The translations under genes and the position numbers were made by a program. DNA of 64,000 bases from Cryobacterium psychrotolerans. Lineage in GTDB: Bacteria > Actinomycetota > Actinomycetes > Actinomycetales > Microbacteriaceae. This document shows, in pieces, positions 1 through 7,299 of the stretch. The stretch spans positions 84,679 to 148,678 of the forward strand of contig NZ_FNFU01000002.1 in assembly GCF_900101115.1 (NCBI RefSeq), read 5' to 3'. A model generated the notes under the pieces. The model was not told the DNA's origin and did no database searches. It worked only from the letters and a program-made list of their open reading frames with translations. Numbering within the stretch: position 1 is the stretch's first letter; every line of letters starts with the position of its first letter.

Positions 1-1
1 G

Positions 2-658
2 TCAGGCGATGTGCTCCTGCTCAACTATCCCGCCGAACTCCACCCCGCGGCCCGGGGGCTGCTGCTTCCGCCGCACGTCTTCCTGGGCTCTGCGGTGCGT
101 GACGACGAGTCGGATGCCGAAACGCGGGAGTGGCTCGCCCGGGACGCCGCCCCCGTTGTCTACGTCAGTTTCGGCAGCTTCCTCTCGGTGCGCGGGGATG
201 TGCTCGCCCGCGTGGTGGAGGCGCTGCGCCCACTGGACGTGCGGGTGGCGCTGGCGGCGGGATCGACCGACCCGGCCGAGCTGGGTCCGATTCCCGGCTC
301 GTGGCTGGTGCGCGAGTTCCTGCCGCAGGTCAGCCTGCTGCGCGGCTCGGCCCTGGCCGTGTCCCACGGCGGCAACAACAGCGTCACCGAGGCGATGACC
401 CACGGCGTCCCGATGCTGCTGCTGCCCTTCTCGACCGACCAGTTCGCGGGCGCCGCCGCCGTCGAGGCGGCCGGGCTCGGCGAGGCGCTGGACCCGAACG
501 CCGCGCCGCCGGAGAGGATCAGGGAGGCCGCCATCCGGTTGCTCGCCCTCGGGGGTGAGGCGCGGGAGCGCCTCGACCGCCTGTCCGCTTCCCTCGCGGA
601 CGATGCGGGCCCGGCCCGGGCCTTCGACGCGCTCCGGGTGGTGCCGGACCTGCGCTGA
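2..658 (+). CDS. UDP-glycosyltransferase, C-terminal part (cut by window edge)
   Basis: This is the last 218 residues of a macrolide/UDPGT-type glycosyltransferase (GT1 family, GT-B fold), which moves a sugar from an NDP donor to a small acceptor in the cytosol. The visible part is the donor-binding half. It has a YVSFGS strand opening the second domain, then FLPQVSLL, then SHGGNNSVTEA and GVPMLLLPFSTDQ, which matches the UDPGT signature with its HGG and DQ residues. The start lies before the window, so the acceptor half is unseen and the substrate cannot be named. The gene reads in frame from base 2 to a TGA. The family call is secure. Confidence 0.85.
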   Translation, partial: SGDVLLLNYPAELHPAARGLLLPPHVFLGSAVRDDESDAETREWLARDAAPVVYVSFGSFLSVRGDVLARVVEALRPLDVRVALAAGSTDPAELGPIPGSWLVREFLPQVSLLRGSALAVSHGGNNSVTEAMTHGVPMLLLPFSTDQFAGAAAVEAAGLGEALDPNAAPPERIREAAIRLLALGGEARERLDRLSASLADDAGPARAFDALRVVPDLR

Positions 659-682
659 TTCGGCCGAGCGACCCGGCGGGCC

Positions 683-1378
683 TCAGTCGTCGACGTCGGC
701 GCCCGTTCCGAGGTCGGCGCAGTCGATCATCCGCACCCCGTGTTCCACCAGGTAGGGGCGGGCCCCGGTGTCGCCGGCGAGACGCTCGCCGAGCGGCGCC
801 CAGTGCCGGCGCCCGATCACGACCGGGTGACCGGGGCGGCCGTCGAAGCCCGCCTGGCGGAGGGTGTCGGGGCCCACGGATGTCGCGTCGTCGTCGTCCC
901 CGGCCCCGATGAGCCGGGCCACGACCCTGCCGTCCAGGTCGGGAACGTCGACCGGGACCACCGCGACGGCTGCCGGGGCGGGTTCGAGGGCGGCCGCCGC
1001 AGCGAGGCCGGCCCGCAGTGAGGCGGAGACGCCCTCGGCCCAGTCGACGGCGTGCACGACGACGAGGCCGCCGCCTCGTGCAGGTGTCTCGCCCCGGCCG
1101 GGCAGCAGCGATTCCGCCTCGTCGCCCCGCGCGCCGAGAACGACGATCACCGGGGAGCATCCGCCCTCGCGGAGCGCGTCGATGGCACGCAGCAGCCACG
1201 GCCGCCCGTCGTCGCCCCGGCGGAGCGCCTTGGGACTGCCGTGCCGCGATCCGGCTCCCGCGGCGAGCAGGAGCCCGGCGATCGGGGTCTGTGCGATCGG
1301 TGCCGGGGCGCTCGGTGCCGGGACGCTGGGCGGAGGGGCGCTGTCCATGCCTGCCATCGTACGCAGCGGACGTTCCAT
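683..1378 (-). CDS. MobA/MocA-like nucleotidyltransferase
   Basis: A 231-residue protein of the MobA-like NTP-transferase family. After a Pro/Ala-rich head of about 30 residues comes LLLAAGAGSRHGSPKAL, the nucleotide-binding loop with its trailing Lys. VPVDVPDL follows in the middle, where the family has its metal-binding Asp, and a GRPGHPVV segment near the end is typical of MocA-type enzymes. Members attach CMP or GMP to molybdopterin, but no molybdoenzyme gene is nearby, so the substrate is open. Three ATG starts are possible (1378, 1357, 1348) and none has a clear ribosome site, so the head length is uncertain. It lies downstream of fliW on the same strand, with a long hairpin between them, and is probably not a flagellar gene. 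Confidence 0.75.
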   Translation of the reverse strand: MERPLRTMAGMDSAPPPSVPAPSAPAPIAQTPIAGLLLAAGAGSRHGSPKALRRGDDGRPWLLRAIDALREGGCSPVIVVLGARGDEAESLLPGRGETPARGGGLVVVHAVDWAEGVSASLRAGLAAAAALEPAPAAVAVVPVDVPDLDGRVVARLIGAGDDDDATSVGPDTLRQAGFDGRPGHPVVIGRRHWAPLGERLAGDTGARPYLVEHGVRMIDCADLGTGADVDD

Positions 1379-1398
1379 CGAGCGCGACCATCGCCCGA

Positions 1399-1457
1399 CT
1401 GAGTTGCGGAAAAAGTACCTTCCCGGGCGACAGGAAGGTACTTTGTCCGCAACTCAG
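1399..1457. terminator. Near-perfect 25-bp hairpin downstream of fliW
   Basis: Arms at 1399-1423 and 1433-1457 pair at 24 of 25 positions around a 9-base loop. The left arm begins CTGAGTTGCGG and ends GTACCTTCC. It sits between fliW and the nucleotidyltransferase gene, both leftward, so it can end transcription of the flgN-fliW operon. The arms are longer than a simple terminator needs, and there is no strong T run. A repeated palindromic element is the alternative. Confidence 0.6.
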
Positions 1458-1467
1458 CCGGCGTCGG

Positions 1468-1851
1468 TCAGGCCGCGCGGGCTCCGAGTGCGGCCTGGAG
1501 AGGCCAGTCCTGCCCGTCGAGGATGACCTGCGCGCACGCGCCGGTTGTGGCATTGACGACGATCGGCGCCATCAGGTTCGCGGTGGTCCCGGCCTCGCCG
1601 GGGTTCACGACCACGAGCACGAACGCATCCTCCGGAACGGTCAGCGCCAGCGCCGTGCACTGCTCGGTCGAGATGACCGGCTGGTAGTCGGTGAGGTGCA
1701 CGCCGGCGTCGACGACGAACATCCGGGTGCCGGGCGCCTCCGTGGCGCGCAGGGAGTACAGGCCGTCGGCGCCCTCGATCTCGTCGAGCGAGAAGTCCGT
1801 CAGCGGGGCGAAGCCCGGGGGAGGGGTGACGAAGGTCAGTGTCGCGCTCAT
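1468..1851 (-). CDS. fliW: Flagellar assembly factor FliW
   Basis: A 127-residue FliW. In Bacillus and Campylobacter this cytosolic protein binds either flagellin or CsrA, so that flagellin translation is released only when export is under way. Visible family features are the LTDFSLDEIEG segment, a central LYSLRA block, and FVLVVVNP followed by ANLMAPIVVN in the second half. The ATG overlaps the flgL stop by 4 bases, so the two are translationally coupled. CsrA, its expected partner, is at the other end of the locus (29291-29536). The size is slightly short for the family (usually about 130-150). Confidence 0.9.
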   Translation of the reverse strand: MSATLTFVTPPPGFAPLTDFSLDEIEGADGLYSLRATEAPGTRMFVVDAGVHLTDYQPVISTEQCTALALTVPEDAFVLVVVNPGEAGTTANLMAPIVVNATTGACAQVILDGQDWPLQAALGARAA

Positions 1852-2738
1852 CGGAGGAAGTCCATCAGGGTCGGCTGGAGCACGCGGGCGGTGACGGCGA
1901 GGGCCGCCTGGTAGGTGACCTCCTGGAGTTTGAGGTCCAGGATGACCTGGCCGAGGTCGAGGTCTTCGATCCCGGCGCGTTGGGACTCGAGCAGGCCGGA
2001 TTGCTCCATCAGGGACTCTTCCGCTCGCTCGATTTGTTCCTGCTGGGCGCCGACCCGGGTGTGTTCGGTGGTCATGGCGCTCATCCGGGCGTCGATCTCC
2101 GTCAGACGGGAGCCGACGTTCGTGCCGTTGCGCAGGTCCGCGGCAATGGCGTCGATGAGCGCGAAGACCGAACCCGCGCCGGCGCCGAAGACGGCCGCGC
2201 CGTCGGCGTCGACCCGAACCGTGGTGTCGGGGCTGATCCGGCGCTCGACCGTGCTTCCCGGCGCCCCGCTGTGCGCATAGCCGGGGGCGCCCGAGAAGGC
2301 GACGCCCGTGTCGGAGTTGCCGGCGAAGACGCTGCGCCCGAGGTAGGACGTGTTGGCCTGGCCCAGGATCTCGCGGCGCAGGCCGTCGAGCTCCATCGCG
2401 ATGGCTTCCTTCGCCGCGGGGGAGAGGGCGCCGTCGTTGGCCCCCTGCACGGTCAGGTCGCGCACGCGGTTCATGGTTGCGGATGCCGCGGACAGGGTCG
2501 CGTCGAGGGTCGACATCCAGCCGTTCCCGTCGTCGACGTTGCGGCCGTACTGTTCGGTGGCGCGCAGCTCGGCGCGCACCTTCATCGCGTCCGCGGCGGC
2601 GGTCGGGTTGTCGGAGGGGCGGGTGATCGCCTTGAGCGAGCTCGCCTGGTCCTGCAACTTCGCGAGCTGGGCCATGTTGTCGTGCAGGTTGCGCTGCGCG
2701 GCGCGCATCTGGGTGTGGCTGGTCACGCGGGCGATCAT
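1848..2738 (-). CDS. flgL: Flagellar hook-filament junction protein FlgL
   Basis: A 296-residue flagellin-like protein that joins the hook to the filament after secretion through the flagellar export gate. The N-terminal coiled coil starts MIARVTSHTQMRAAQRNL and contains ITRPSDNPTAAADAM, the flagellin-type D0/D1 signature. A GQANTSYLGRSVFAGN segment marks the FlgL subfamily. The C-terminal helix ends in VTYQAALAVTARVLQPTLMDFLR, as in FlgL. It lies 3 bases after flgK and overlaps fliW, third in the flgN-flgK-flgL-fliW operon. Confidence 0.95.
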   Translation of the reverse strand: MIARVTSHTQMRAAQRNLHDNMAQLAKLQDQASSLKAITRPSDNPTAAADAMKVRAELRATEQYGRNVDDGNGWMSTLDATLSAASATMNRVRDLTVQGANDGALSPAAKEAIAMELDGLRREILGQANTSYLGRSVFAGNSDTGVAFSGAPGYAHSGAPGSTVERRISPDTTVRVDADGAAVFGAGAGSVFALIDAIAADLRNGTNVGSRLTEIDARMSAMTTEHTRVGAQQEQIERAEESLMEQSGLLESQRAGIEDLDLGQVILDLKLQEVTYQAALAVTARVLQPTLMDFLR

Positions 2739-2741
2739 GGC

Positions 2742-4199
2742 TTACCTTCCCACCAGTCCGGTGCGGTTGATCAGGGTGTCGAGCATCTCGTCCACGGCCG
2801 TCATCACGCGGGCGGCACCCTGGTAGGCGTGCTGCAGCATGAGCAGGTTCACGTTCTCCTCGTCGAGGTCGACGGAGGAGTTGGAGAGCTGCCGGCCCCG
2901 GGCGGAGGTCGCGGTGAGGTCGGCGAGGCGTGCCTGCTGCAGCCCCATCCGCGTGTCCACGGCCACGGCCGTGACGAACGAGGCCCAGGCGGTGTCGGGG
3001 GAGGCGATGGCGGCGCCGGAGGCGTCGACTGCCTTGCCTGCGCCGAGCTGGGCGATGGCATCGGCGATGGACCCGTCGCGGGCTCCGGCTCCGGGCCGGG
3101 CCGCCGCGATCCCGCTGAGGTCGGTGGGGATGACCCGGAGGCTCAAGGCCGCCCTGGTCGGGTCGAAGGCGAAGAAGTCCAGGCCGTCCGCGAGCCCGGT
3201 GGAGTTGGTGGAGGTCGCGCCCAGGCGGTGGATGTCGTTGACGGTGGTGGCCAGGTGCGTCGCGAAGGCGTTGTACGAGGCCGCTGCCTCGGCGAGTGCG
3301 CCGCCGGTGCCGCTGCCGTTGGCGGCCGCAAGCACCGACAGGGCGCCGGCGAGTTCGCCGCCGTCGAGGGAAACCGGGGTGGCGGGGTTCGTCCAGACCA
3401 GGCGCACCGCGTCGGCCGCCGCCCCCTCGAGCCGGGTCGAGCCGGTGACGGCGATCGCGCGGGCTCGGTCGCCCGAGACGAGCGCGTTTCCGCCGATCCC
3501 AACGTCGACCGTGCCGTCGGGAAGCTCGCGCACGGTGGCGCCGCTCAGCGCGGCGATCGTTGTCGTCAAGGCGCTGCGCTGGTCGATCAGTTCGTTGGCC
3601 GATCCGCCGGTCGCGAGCACCATCCGGATGCGCCCGTTCAGCTCGGCGACCTGGGTGGCGGCATTGTTGAGCTCGGACACCATGCCGACGGCATCCGCGC
3701 GCAGGCCGGACCACTGGGCAGTGACGGCCTGGTAGCCCTGCGAGACCTGCGTCGCCAGGTCGCCGGCCTGGCCGAGGAGCAGCGCTGCCGGCGCGGCCTC
3801 GCCGGCTCGGTTGGACATGTCCTGCCAGCCGCCCCAGAATTCCTGCAGCCGCGTGGACAGTCCGCTGTCGCCGGGTTCGCGCAGCGACGTTTCGAGCGCG
3901 CTCAGCGCGTTCGCCCGCACGGCCGAGTACCCGGCTTCCGCGGCGGAGAAGCGCACCTGCGAGTCGAACGGGGCGCTGCCGAGGCGCGCGATCCCGTCGA
4001 CGGACACGCCCTGTCCGGCTCGCACTCCGCCGTCGAGCCGCCCGGCGTCGGCGGCCGCGGCGACGGAGGAGGTGGTCACGCGCTGCCGGGTGTAGCCCTC
4101 GGTGTTGGCGTTGGCGATGTTCTGGCCCACGACGTCGAGACCCTGGCGCGCGGCAACCAGTCCGGAATAGGCGGTGTTCAGTCCGCTGAAGGTGCTCAC
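2742..4199 (-). CDS. flgK: Flagellar hook-associated protein FlgK
   Basis: A 485-residue FlgK (HAP1), which sits between hook and FlgL and is secreted through the flagellar export apparatus. The N-terminus has the rod/hook signature STFSGLNTAYSGLVAARQGL followed by GQNIANANTEGYTRQRV. The C-terminus has SVDLDEENVNLLMLQHAYQG and ends in a helix with MTAVDEMLDTLINRTG, the conserved D0 partner. The middle is Ala/Gly-rich and variable, as usual. It follows flgN, whose product is its expected chaperone, with a 10-base gap. Confidence 0.95.
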   Translation of the reverse strand: MSTFSGLNTAYSGLVAARQGLDVVGQNIANANTEGYTRQRVTTSSVAAAADAGRLDGGVRAGQGVSVDGIARLGSAPFDSQVRFSAAEAGYSAVRANALSALETSLREPGDSGLSTRLQEFWGGWQDMSNRAGEAAPAALLLGQAGDLATQVSQGYQAVTAQWSGLRADAVGMVSELNNAATQVAELNGRIRMVLATGGSANELIDQRSALTTTIAALSGATVRELPDGTVDVGIGGNALVSGDRARAIAVTGSTRLEGAAADAVRLVWTNPATPVSLDGGELAGALSVLAAANGSGTGGALAEAAASYNAFATHLATTVNDIHRLGATSTNSTGLADGLDFFAFDPTRAALSLRVIPTDLSGIAAARPGAGARDGSIADAIAQLGAGKAVDASGAAIASPDTAWASFVTAVAVDTRMGLQQARLADLTATSARGRQLSNSSVDLDEENVNLLMLQHAYQGAARVMTAVDEMLDTLINRTGLVGR

Positions 4200-4209
4200 G
4201 TGATTCTCC

Positions 4210-4701
4210 TCACAGGCTTCGGTCGATCAGGCGCGAGCCCGTCGCTGCGGAGCCCGCGGCGCCGGTGGCGTCGTAGGTGTTGGCGTCTGCCTCGGGCTGG
4301 AGTCCGGCGAGGGTCTCCTGGGTGGACCGGGCGGCGGCGCGCAGGAACCGTTCGTTCGTGTCGCGCAGTTCCTTGATCTGGGTGGTGAGCACGGTCATCC
4401 CGGCGAGGTGCGCGGCGAAGATGTCGGCCCACGGGCCGGCCGGAGCCCTGGCCACGAGTTCGCGGAGGGTGGCGTCGTCGCCCGTTCCCCAGTCGAGGCC
4501 GAGGGCCGCGACTTCCACCGAGCGGCCGAGGCCGGCTTCGCGCACGAGGCCGAGTACCTGTTCGACCTCGCGGGTGGCGTGCTGCAGCCAGCGGGCCTTG
4601 CCGCCCTGAAGCAGGAGCTGTTCCTCCTCGAGCTTGAAGACGAGGAGGTCGAGCAATTCGCGCTCTCGCCAGAGTAAGGCGGACAGTTCATTGGCGCCCA
4701 T
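4210..4701 (-). CDS. flgN: FlgN-type export chaperone
   Basis: A 163-residue mostly helical protein matching the FlgN family, the cytosolic chaperone that guards FlgK and FlgL before export. The first 60 residues form a long amphipathic helix (LLWRERELLDLLVFKLEEEQ), and a second coiled coil around residues 100-130 contains TTQIKELRDTNERFLRAA, typical of FlgN. It is the first gene of the leftward flagellar operon, followed directly by flgK. A sigma-28-like promoter lies about 70 bases upstream. Confidence 0.85.
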   Translation of the reverse strand: MGANELSALLWRERELLDLLVFKLEEEQLLLQGGKARWLQHATREVEQVLGLVREAGLGRSVEVAALGLDWGTGDDATLRELVARAPAGPWADIFAAHLAGMTVLTTQIKELRDTNERFLRAAARSTQETLAGLQPEADANTYDATGAAGSAATGSRLIDRSL

Positions 4702-4771
4702 GTGTCATCCACCCTTCCGGCTCGTGCGGACTGCTCGTACGGAGGTACGGCTTCCGGTCCCTTGGTGGGGA

Positions 4772-4798
4772 CTGTCGGCAGGCGCAGGCACAATGTTA
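4772..4798 (-). promoter_or_regulatory. Sigma-28-like promoter for flgN-flgK-flgL-fliW
   Basis: Read on the minus strand this is TAACATTG, 11 bases, then GCCGACAG. It matches the enterobacterial FliA pattern TAAAGTTT-N11-GCCGATAA in spacing and at most core bases. The same layout precedes fliC, flgB, flbD and fliM here. The leader to the flgN ATG at 4701 would be about 65 bases. Confidence 0.75.
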
Positions 4799-4827
4799 GT
4801 GATTCGAGGCATGTTCAACTCTAAAGG

Positions 4828-4849
4828 CTGTCCTCTGAAGAGAGGACAG
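4828..4849. promoter_or_regulatory. Perfect dyad between the divergent flagellar operons
   Basis: CTGTCCTCT and AGAGGACAG are perfect 9-base inverted repeats separated by GAAG. The dyad lies 30 bases upstream of the flgN -35 box and about 156 bases before the fliA start, so one bound protein could act on both arms. There is no T run and no gene end nearby, so an operator is more likely than a terminator. The binding protein is not known. Confidence 0.5.
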
Positions 4850-4921
4850 GGTTTGACCCGTTGTGGGGGGCGCATCCGGTCTACCCCCGGCCGTCGTGCT
4901 TGTTAGCTTGGATCTAAGCGA

Positions 4922-4952
4922 GGGATGAACCCCTCTCAGGGGTCCGAATCCC
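4922..4952 (+). promoter_or_regulatory. Structured element in the probable fliA leader
   Basis: Two nested stems can form. The outer pairs GGGA (4922-4925) with TCCC (4949-4952). The inner pairs ACCCCT (4929-4934) with AGGGGT (4938-4943) around the loop CTC. It sits 54 bases before the fliA GTG, in the 304-base flgN-fliA gap. It may be a leader structure or an attenuator. No known riboswitch class was recognised. Confidence 0.3.
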
Positions 4953-5005
4953 GTCCGGCTAATAGTCCCAATAGTCCGTTTGCACCGTCGTAAAGGGTCC
5001 CACCA

Positions 5006-5869
5006 GTGAATCGTGCAGAGCGCAACAAGCTCGTGGTCGAGAACCTCCCGCTGGTTGGCTACCTTGTTTCCGAGGTGTGGGCCAAGGCCCGCCACCTCTC
5101 CAGGGACGACCTGGCCTCGGCCGGCGCCCTGGCCCTGATCACCTCGGCGGATGCCTTCAATCCCGACCTCGGGGTCCCGTTCGGCGCGTTCGCGCGGCGA
5201 CGCATCATCGGCGCGTTCGCCGACGACATGCGCTCCAGCGACTGGGCGACCCGCTCGGCCAGGCGGCGGATCAAGGAGACCGTCGCCGTGCAGGAGACCC
5301 TGGCCGCGGCGCTCGGTCGCACCGCCACCGTCGACGAGATCGCGGCGGCCCTCGGGGTCGATCGCGAAACCGCGGCCGCCGGCCTGGCCGACGCCTCGCG
5401 CACGCTGTCCACGCTGGATGACACGACCGCCGAGTTCCTCGTCGCCGATACAGCGCTCCCCGAGGAGTCGCTCCTCTCCGAGGAACGGCTCGCCTACCTC
5501 CGCGCGGCCATCGCGGCCCTGCCGGAGAACATGCGCCTCGTCGTGCAGCAGATCTACTTCGACGACCGGCCGGTCAAAGACATCGCCGCAGAGCTGGGGA
5601 TCACGCACTCCGCGGTCTCGCAGCAGCGCGCGGAGGCCATCCGTCTGCTGCGCGACGGCCTCGGTACCCACTACTCCGATGACTCCGACACCGCGTATGT
5701 GCCGGAGTCGCGTGTCGCGCCGGCCCGTCGCAGCGCCTATCTGGCCCGGCTGGCTGACCACGCGATGATCGGCATCGCCAGCCTCGCCCACGACCGGGTG
5801 CCGGCCGCGATCGCCGCGATCTCCGCGCCCGGAGTGTCGTCCAAGGAACTTTCCTCGCAGAACGGCTAA
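5006..5869 (+). CDS. fliA: Flagellar sigma factor FliA (sigma-28)
   Basis: A 287-residue sigma-70 family protein of the FliA/SigD group, directing RNA polymerase to late flagellar promoters. Region 2 is visible at about residues 10-85 (LVVENLPLVGYLVSEV through FNPDLGVPFGAFARRRIIGAF). Region 4 is near residues 168-215 (ALPENMRLVVQQIYFDDR, then a helix-turn-helix with ITHSAVSQQRAEAI). About 70 residues follow region 4, a tail that FliA proteins usually lack. The GTG start has AAAGGG 8 bases upstream. Its likely targets are the five sigma-28-like sites in this locus. No FlgM-like anti-sigma gene is present. Confidence 0.9.
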   Translation: MNRAERNKLVVENLPLVGYLVSEVWAKARHLSRDDLASAGALALITSADAFNPDLGVPFGAFARRRIIGAFADDMRSSDWATRSARRRIKETVAVQETLAAALGRTATVDEIAAALGVDRETAAAGLADASRTLSTLDDTTAEFLVADTALPEESLLSEERLAYLRAAIAALPENMRLVVQQIYFDDRPVKDIAAELGITHSAVSQQRAEAIRLLRDGLGTHYSDDSDTAYVPESRVAPARRSAYLARLADHAMIGIASLAHDRVPAAIAAISAPGVSSKELSSQNG

Positions 5870-5893
5870 CGCGCCTCCGCACCCGGCCGATGG
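5867..5893 (+). promoter_or_regulatory. Sigma-28-like promoter for fliC
   Basis: TAACGCGC, 11 bases, then GCCGATGG. The TAA is the fliA stop codon itself, so the promoter begins exactly where fliA ends. The predicted leader to the fliC ATG (5953) is about 53 bases and contains the candidate CsrA sites. Confidence 0.7.
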
Positions 5894-5905
5894 TTCATTG
5901 TGCCG

Positions 5906-5945
5906 GGCCATGGATGGGCCGGTAACACGACCCAATCACGGAGGA
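5906..5945 (+). promoter_or_regulatory. Candidate CsrA-binding sites in the fliC leader
   Basis: GGCC (5906-5909) pairs with GGCC (5917-5920) and exposes ATGGATG in the loop, close to the GGAUG core that CsrA prefers. A second motif, ACGGAGGA (5938-5945), is the fliC ribosome site. Binding at both would block translation, as shown for flagellin mRNA in Bacillus subtilis. Inferred from sequence only. Confidence 0.5.
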
Positions 5946-5952
5946 AATCATC

Positions 5953-7143
5953 ATGGGTATGCAGGTCAACACCAACCTCGCGGCGAACAACTCGTACCGC
6001 AACCTCGCCGCAACGCAGAACGACATGTCCAAGTCGCTGGAGAAGTTGTCCAGCGGCCTCCGCATCAACCGCGCTGCGGACGACGCGGCCGGCCTCGCCA
6101 TCTCCGAGGGCCTCAAGTCGCAGGTCGGTGGCCTCACGGTCGCGAGCCGCAACGCCCAGGACGGCATCTCGGTCCTCCAGACCGCTGAAGGTTCCTTGAA
6201 CGAGGTGCAGTCGATCCTGCAGCGCGTTCGAGACCTCGCCGTTCAGGCCGGTAACGACTCGAACAACGCCGACTCGCGCAGTGCGATCAAGACCGAGGTC
6301 GACTCCCTGACCAAGGAGCTCACCCGCATCGGTGAGTCGACGAACTTCAACGGCACCAAGCTCCTCGACGGTACCAGCACCTCATTGAGCTTCCAGGTCG
6401 GCGCAAACAGCGACGCGAGCAGCCAGATCGTAGTGAACCTGTCCGGGGCGAACGTCAAGGGCATCGCCACGGCGCTGACCGGCGCAGCTTCGGGTGCAAC
6501 AGGTTCGGCCTTCGCGATTGCCGACATCACCGCTCTCACGGTGGGCGCGGCTACCTTCACGAGCACGACGGCTGCCGGCGTGACGACGTCCGTAACTACC
6601 GCGACTCTGAGCGACGCCGTCGGTGGTGCCGGCTTCCAGAGCGTTGACGAGTACGCAACGGCATTGGGTGCCGACGCGAACTTCGCAGCCAACTTCAGCG
6701 TGAGCGTGACCAGGGACGGAAACGGTGCCGGCACCGGCATCACCGTCCAGGCCCTGAACGGTGGAGTTGTCTCGACCGCCGTTGCGCCCGCCGCTGGCGT
6801 TGCTCTCGGTGGCGCCGCTGGAACCGCGCCTGCCGGCGTTGGCCTGGACTTCACGTCCGCGGCCGGTGCTGCGGCCGCGATCACCTCGATCGATGCTCAG
6901 ATCAAGAACGTGTCCACCGCTCGCGCCGAGCTCGGTGCCGTGCAGAACCGGTTCGAGAGCGTCATCAAGAACCTGGCCGTCTCCAAGGAGAACCTGACGG
7001 CGGCCGGATCTCGCATCCGCGACACCGACATGGCCGAGGAAATGGTCAAGTTCACCCGCTCGAACATCCTGACCCAGGCCGGTACCGCCATGCTCGCGCA
7101 GGCGAACCAGTCCAACCAGGGCGTTCTGCAGCTCCTCCGCTAA
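5953..7143 (+). CDS. fliC: Flagellin FliC
   Basis: A 396-residue flagellin, the filament subunit exported through the flagellar channel. The N-terminal D0/D1 region is classic: MQVNTNLAANNSYRNLA, then LSSGLRINRAADDAAGLAI and the INVLQTAEG-like SVLQTAEGSLNEV. The C-terminal D1/D0 is equally clear, with ARAELGAVQNRFESVIKNL, then RIRDTDMAEEMVKFTRSNIL and a tail ending GVLQLLR. The middle (about residues 165-305) is Ala/Thr/Val-rich variable surface sequence. GGAGG lies 7-8 bases before the ATG. It is followed by a strong hairpin terminator and appears to be a single-gene unit with its own sigma-28 promoter. Confidence 0.97.
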   Translation: MGMQVNTNLAANNSYRNLAATQNDMSKSLEKLSSGLRINRAADDAAGLAISEGLKSQVGGLTVASRNAQDGISVLQTAEGSLNEVQSILQRVRDLAVQAGNDSNNADSRSAIKTEVDSLTKELTRIGESTNFNGTKLLDGTSTSLSFQVGANSDASSQIVVNLSGANVKGIATALTGAASGATGSAFAIADITALTVGAATFTSTTAAGVTTSVTTATLSDAVGGAGFQSVDEYATALGADANFAANFSVSVTRDGNGAGTGITVQALNGGVVSTAVAPAAGVALGGAAGTAPAGVGLDFTSAAGAAAAITSIDAQIKNVSTARAELGAVQNRFESVIKNLAVSKENLTAAGSRIRDTDMAEEMVKFTRSNILTQAGTAMLAQANQSNQGVLQLLR

Positions 7144-7187
7144 CTAAGCGGGGTTGCCCAACTCATCCGCGCTCTCGCACGGTGAAC

Positions 7188-7245
7188 GGCGCCTGGTGGC
7201 AATCGAGGGAGAACTGGACCTCTCCCGCGATTGTCGCCAGGCGCT
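7188..7245 (+). terminator. Hairpin terminator after fliC
   Basis: Arms 7188-7212 and 7221-7245 pair at 21 of 25 positions around an 8-base loop and are followed by TTTCC. It lies in the fliC-fliD gap and would limit read-through from the heavily expressed flagellin gene. Confidence 0.7.
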
Positions 7246-7299
7246 TTCCGCAGCATCACTGAAGCACTTTCGCATCGAACAGTAGGAGAGGAACACATC

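Noticed and set aside
1839..4376. A long plus-strand frame across flgL and flgK.
   Set aside because: Gly/Val/Arg-rich shadow of two clear flagellar genes, with no family features.
4880..4960. A possible tRNA, because GTCCGAATCCC resembles a T-arm.
   Set aside because: No matching acceptor stem, no standard D-arm and no anticodon arm could be built.
4900..5005. A cyclic di-GMP riboswitch before fliA.
   Set aside because: The conserved GEMM core sequences are not present; only simple stems are seen.
7231..7299. A longer fliD starting at 7231.
   Set aside because: The extra 23 residues come from the right arm of the fliC terminator and lack a ribosome site, while GTG 7300 has one.
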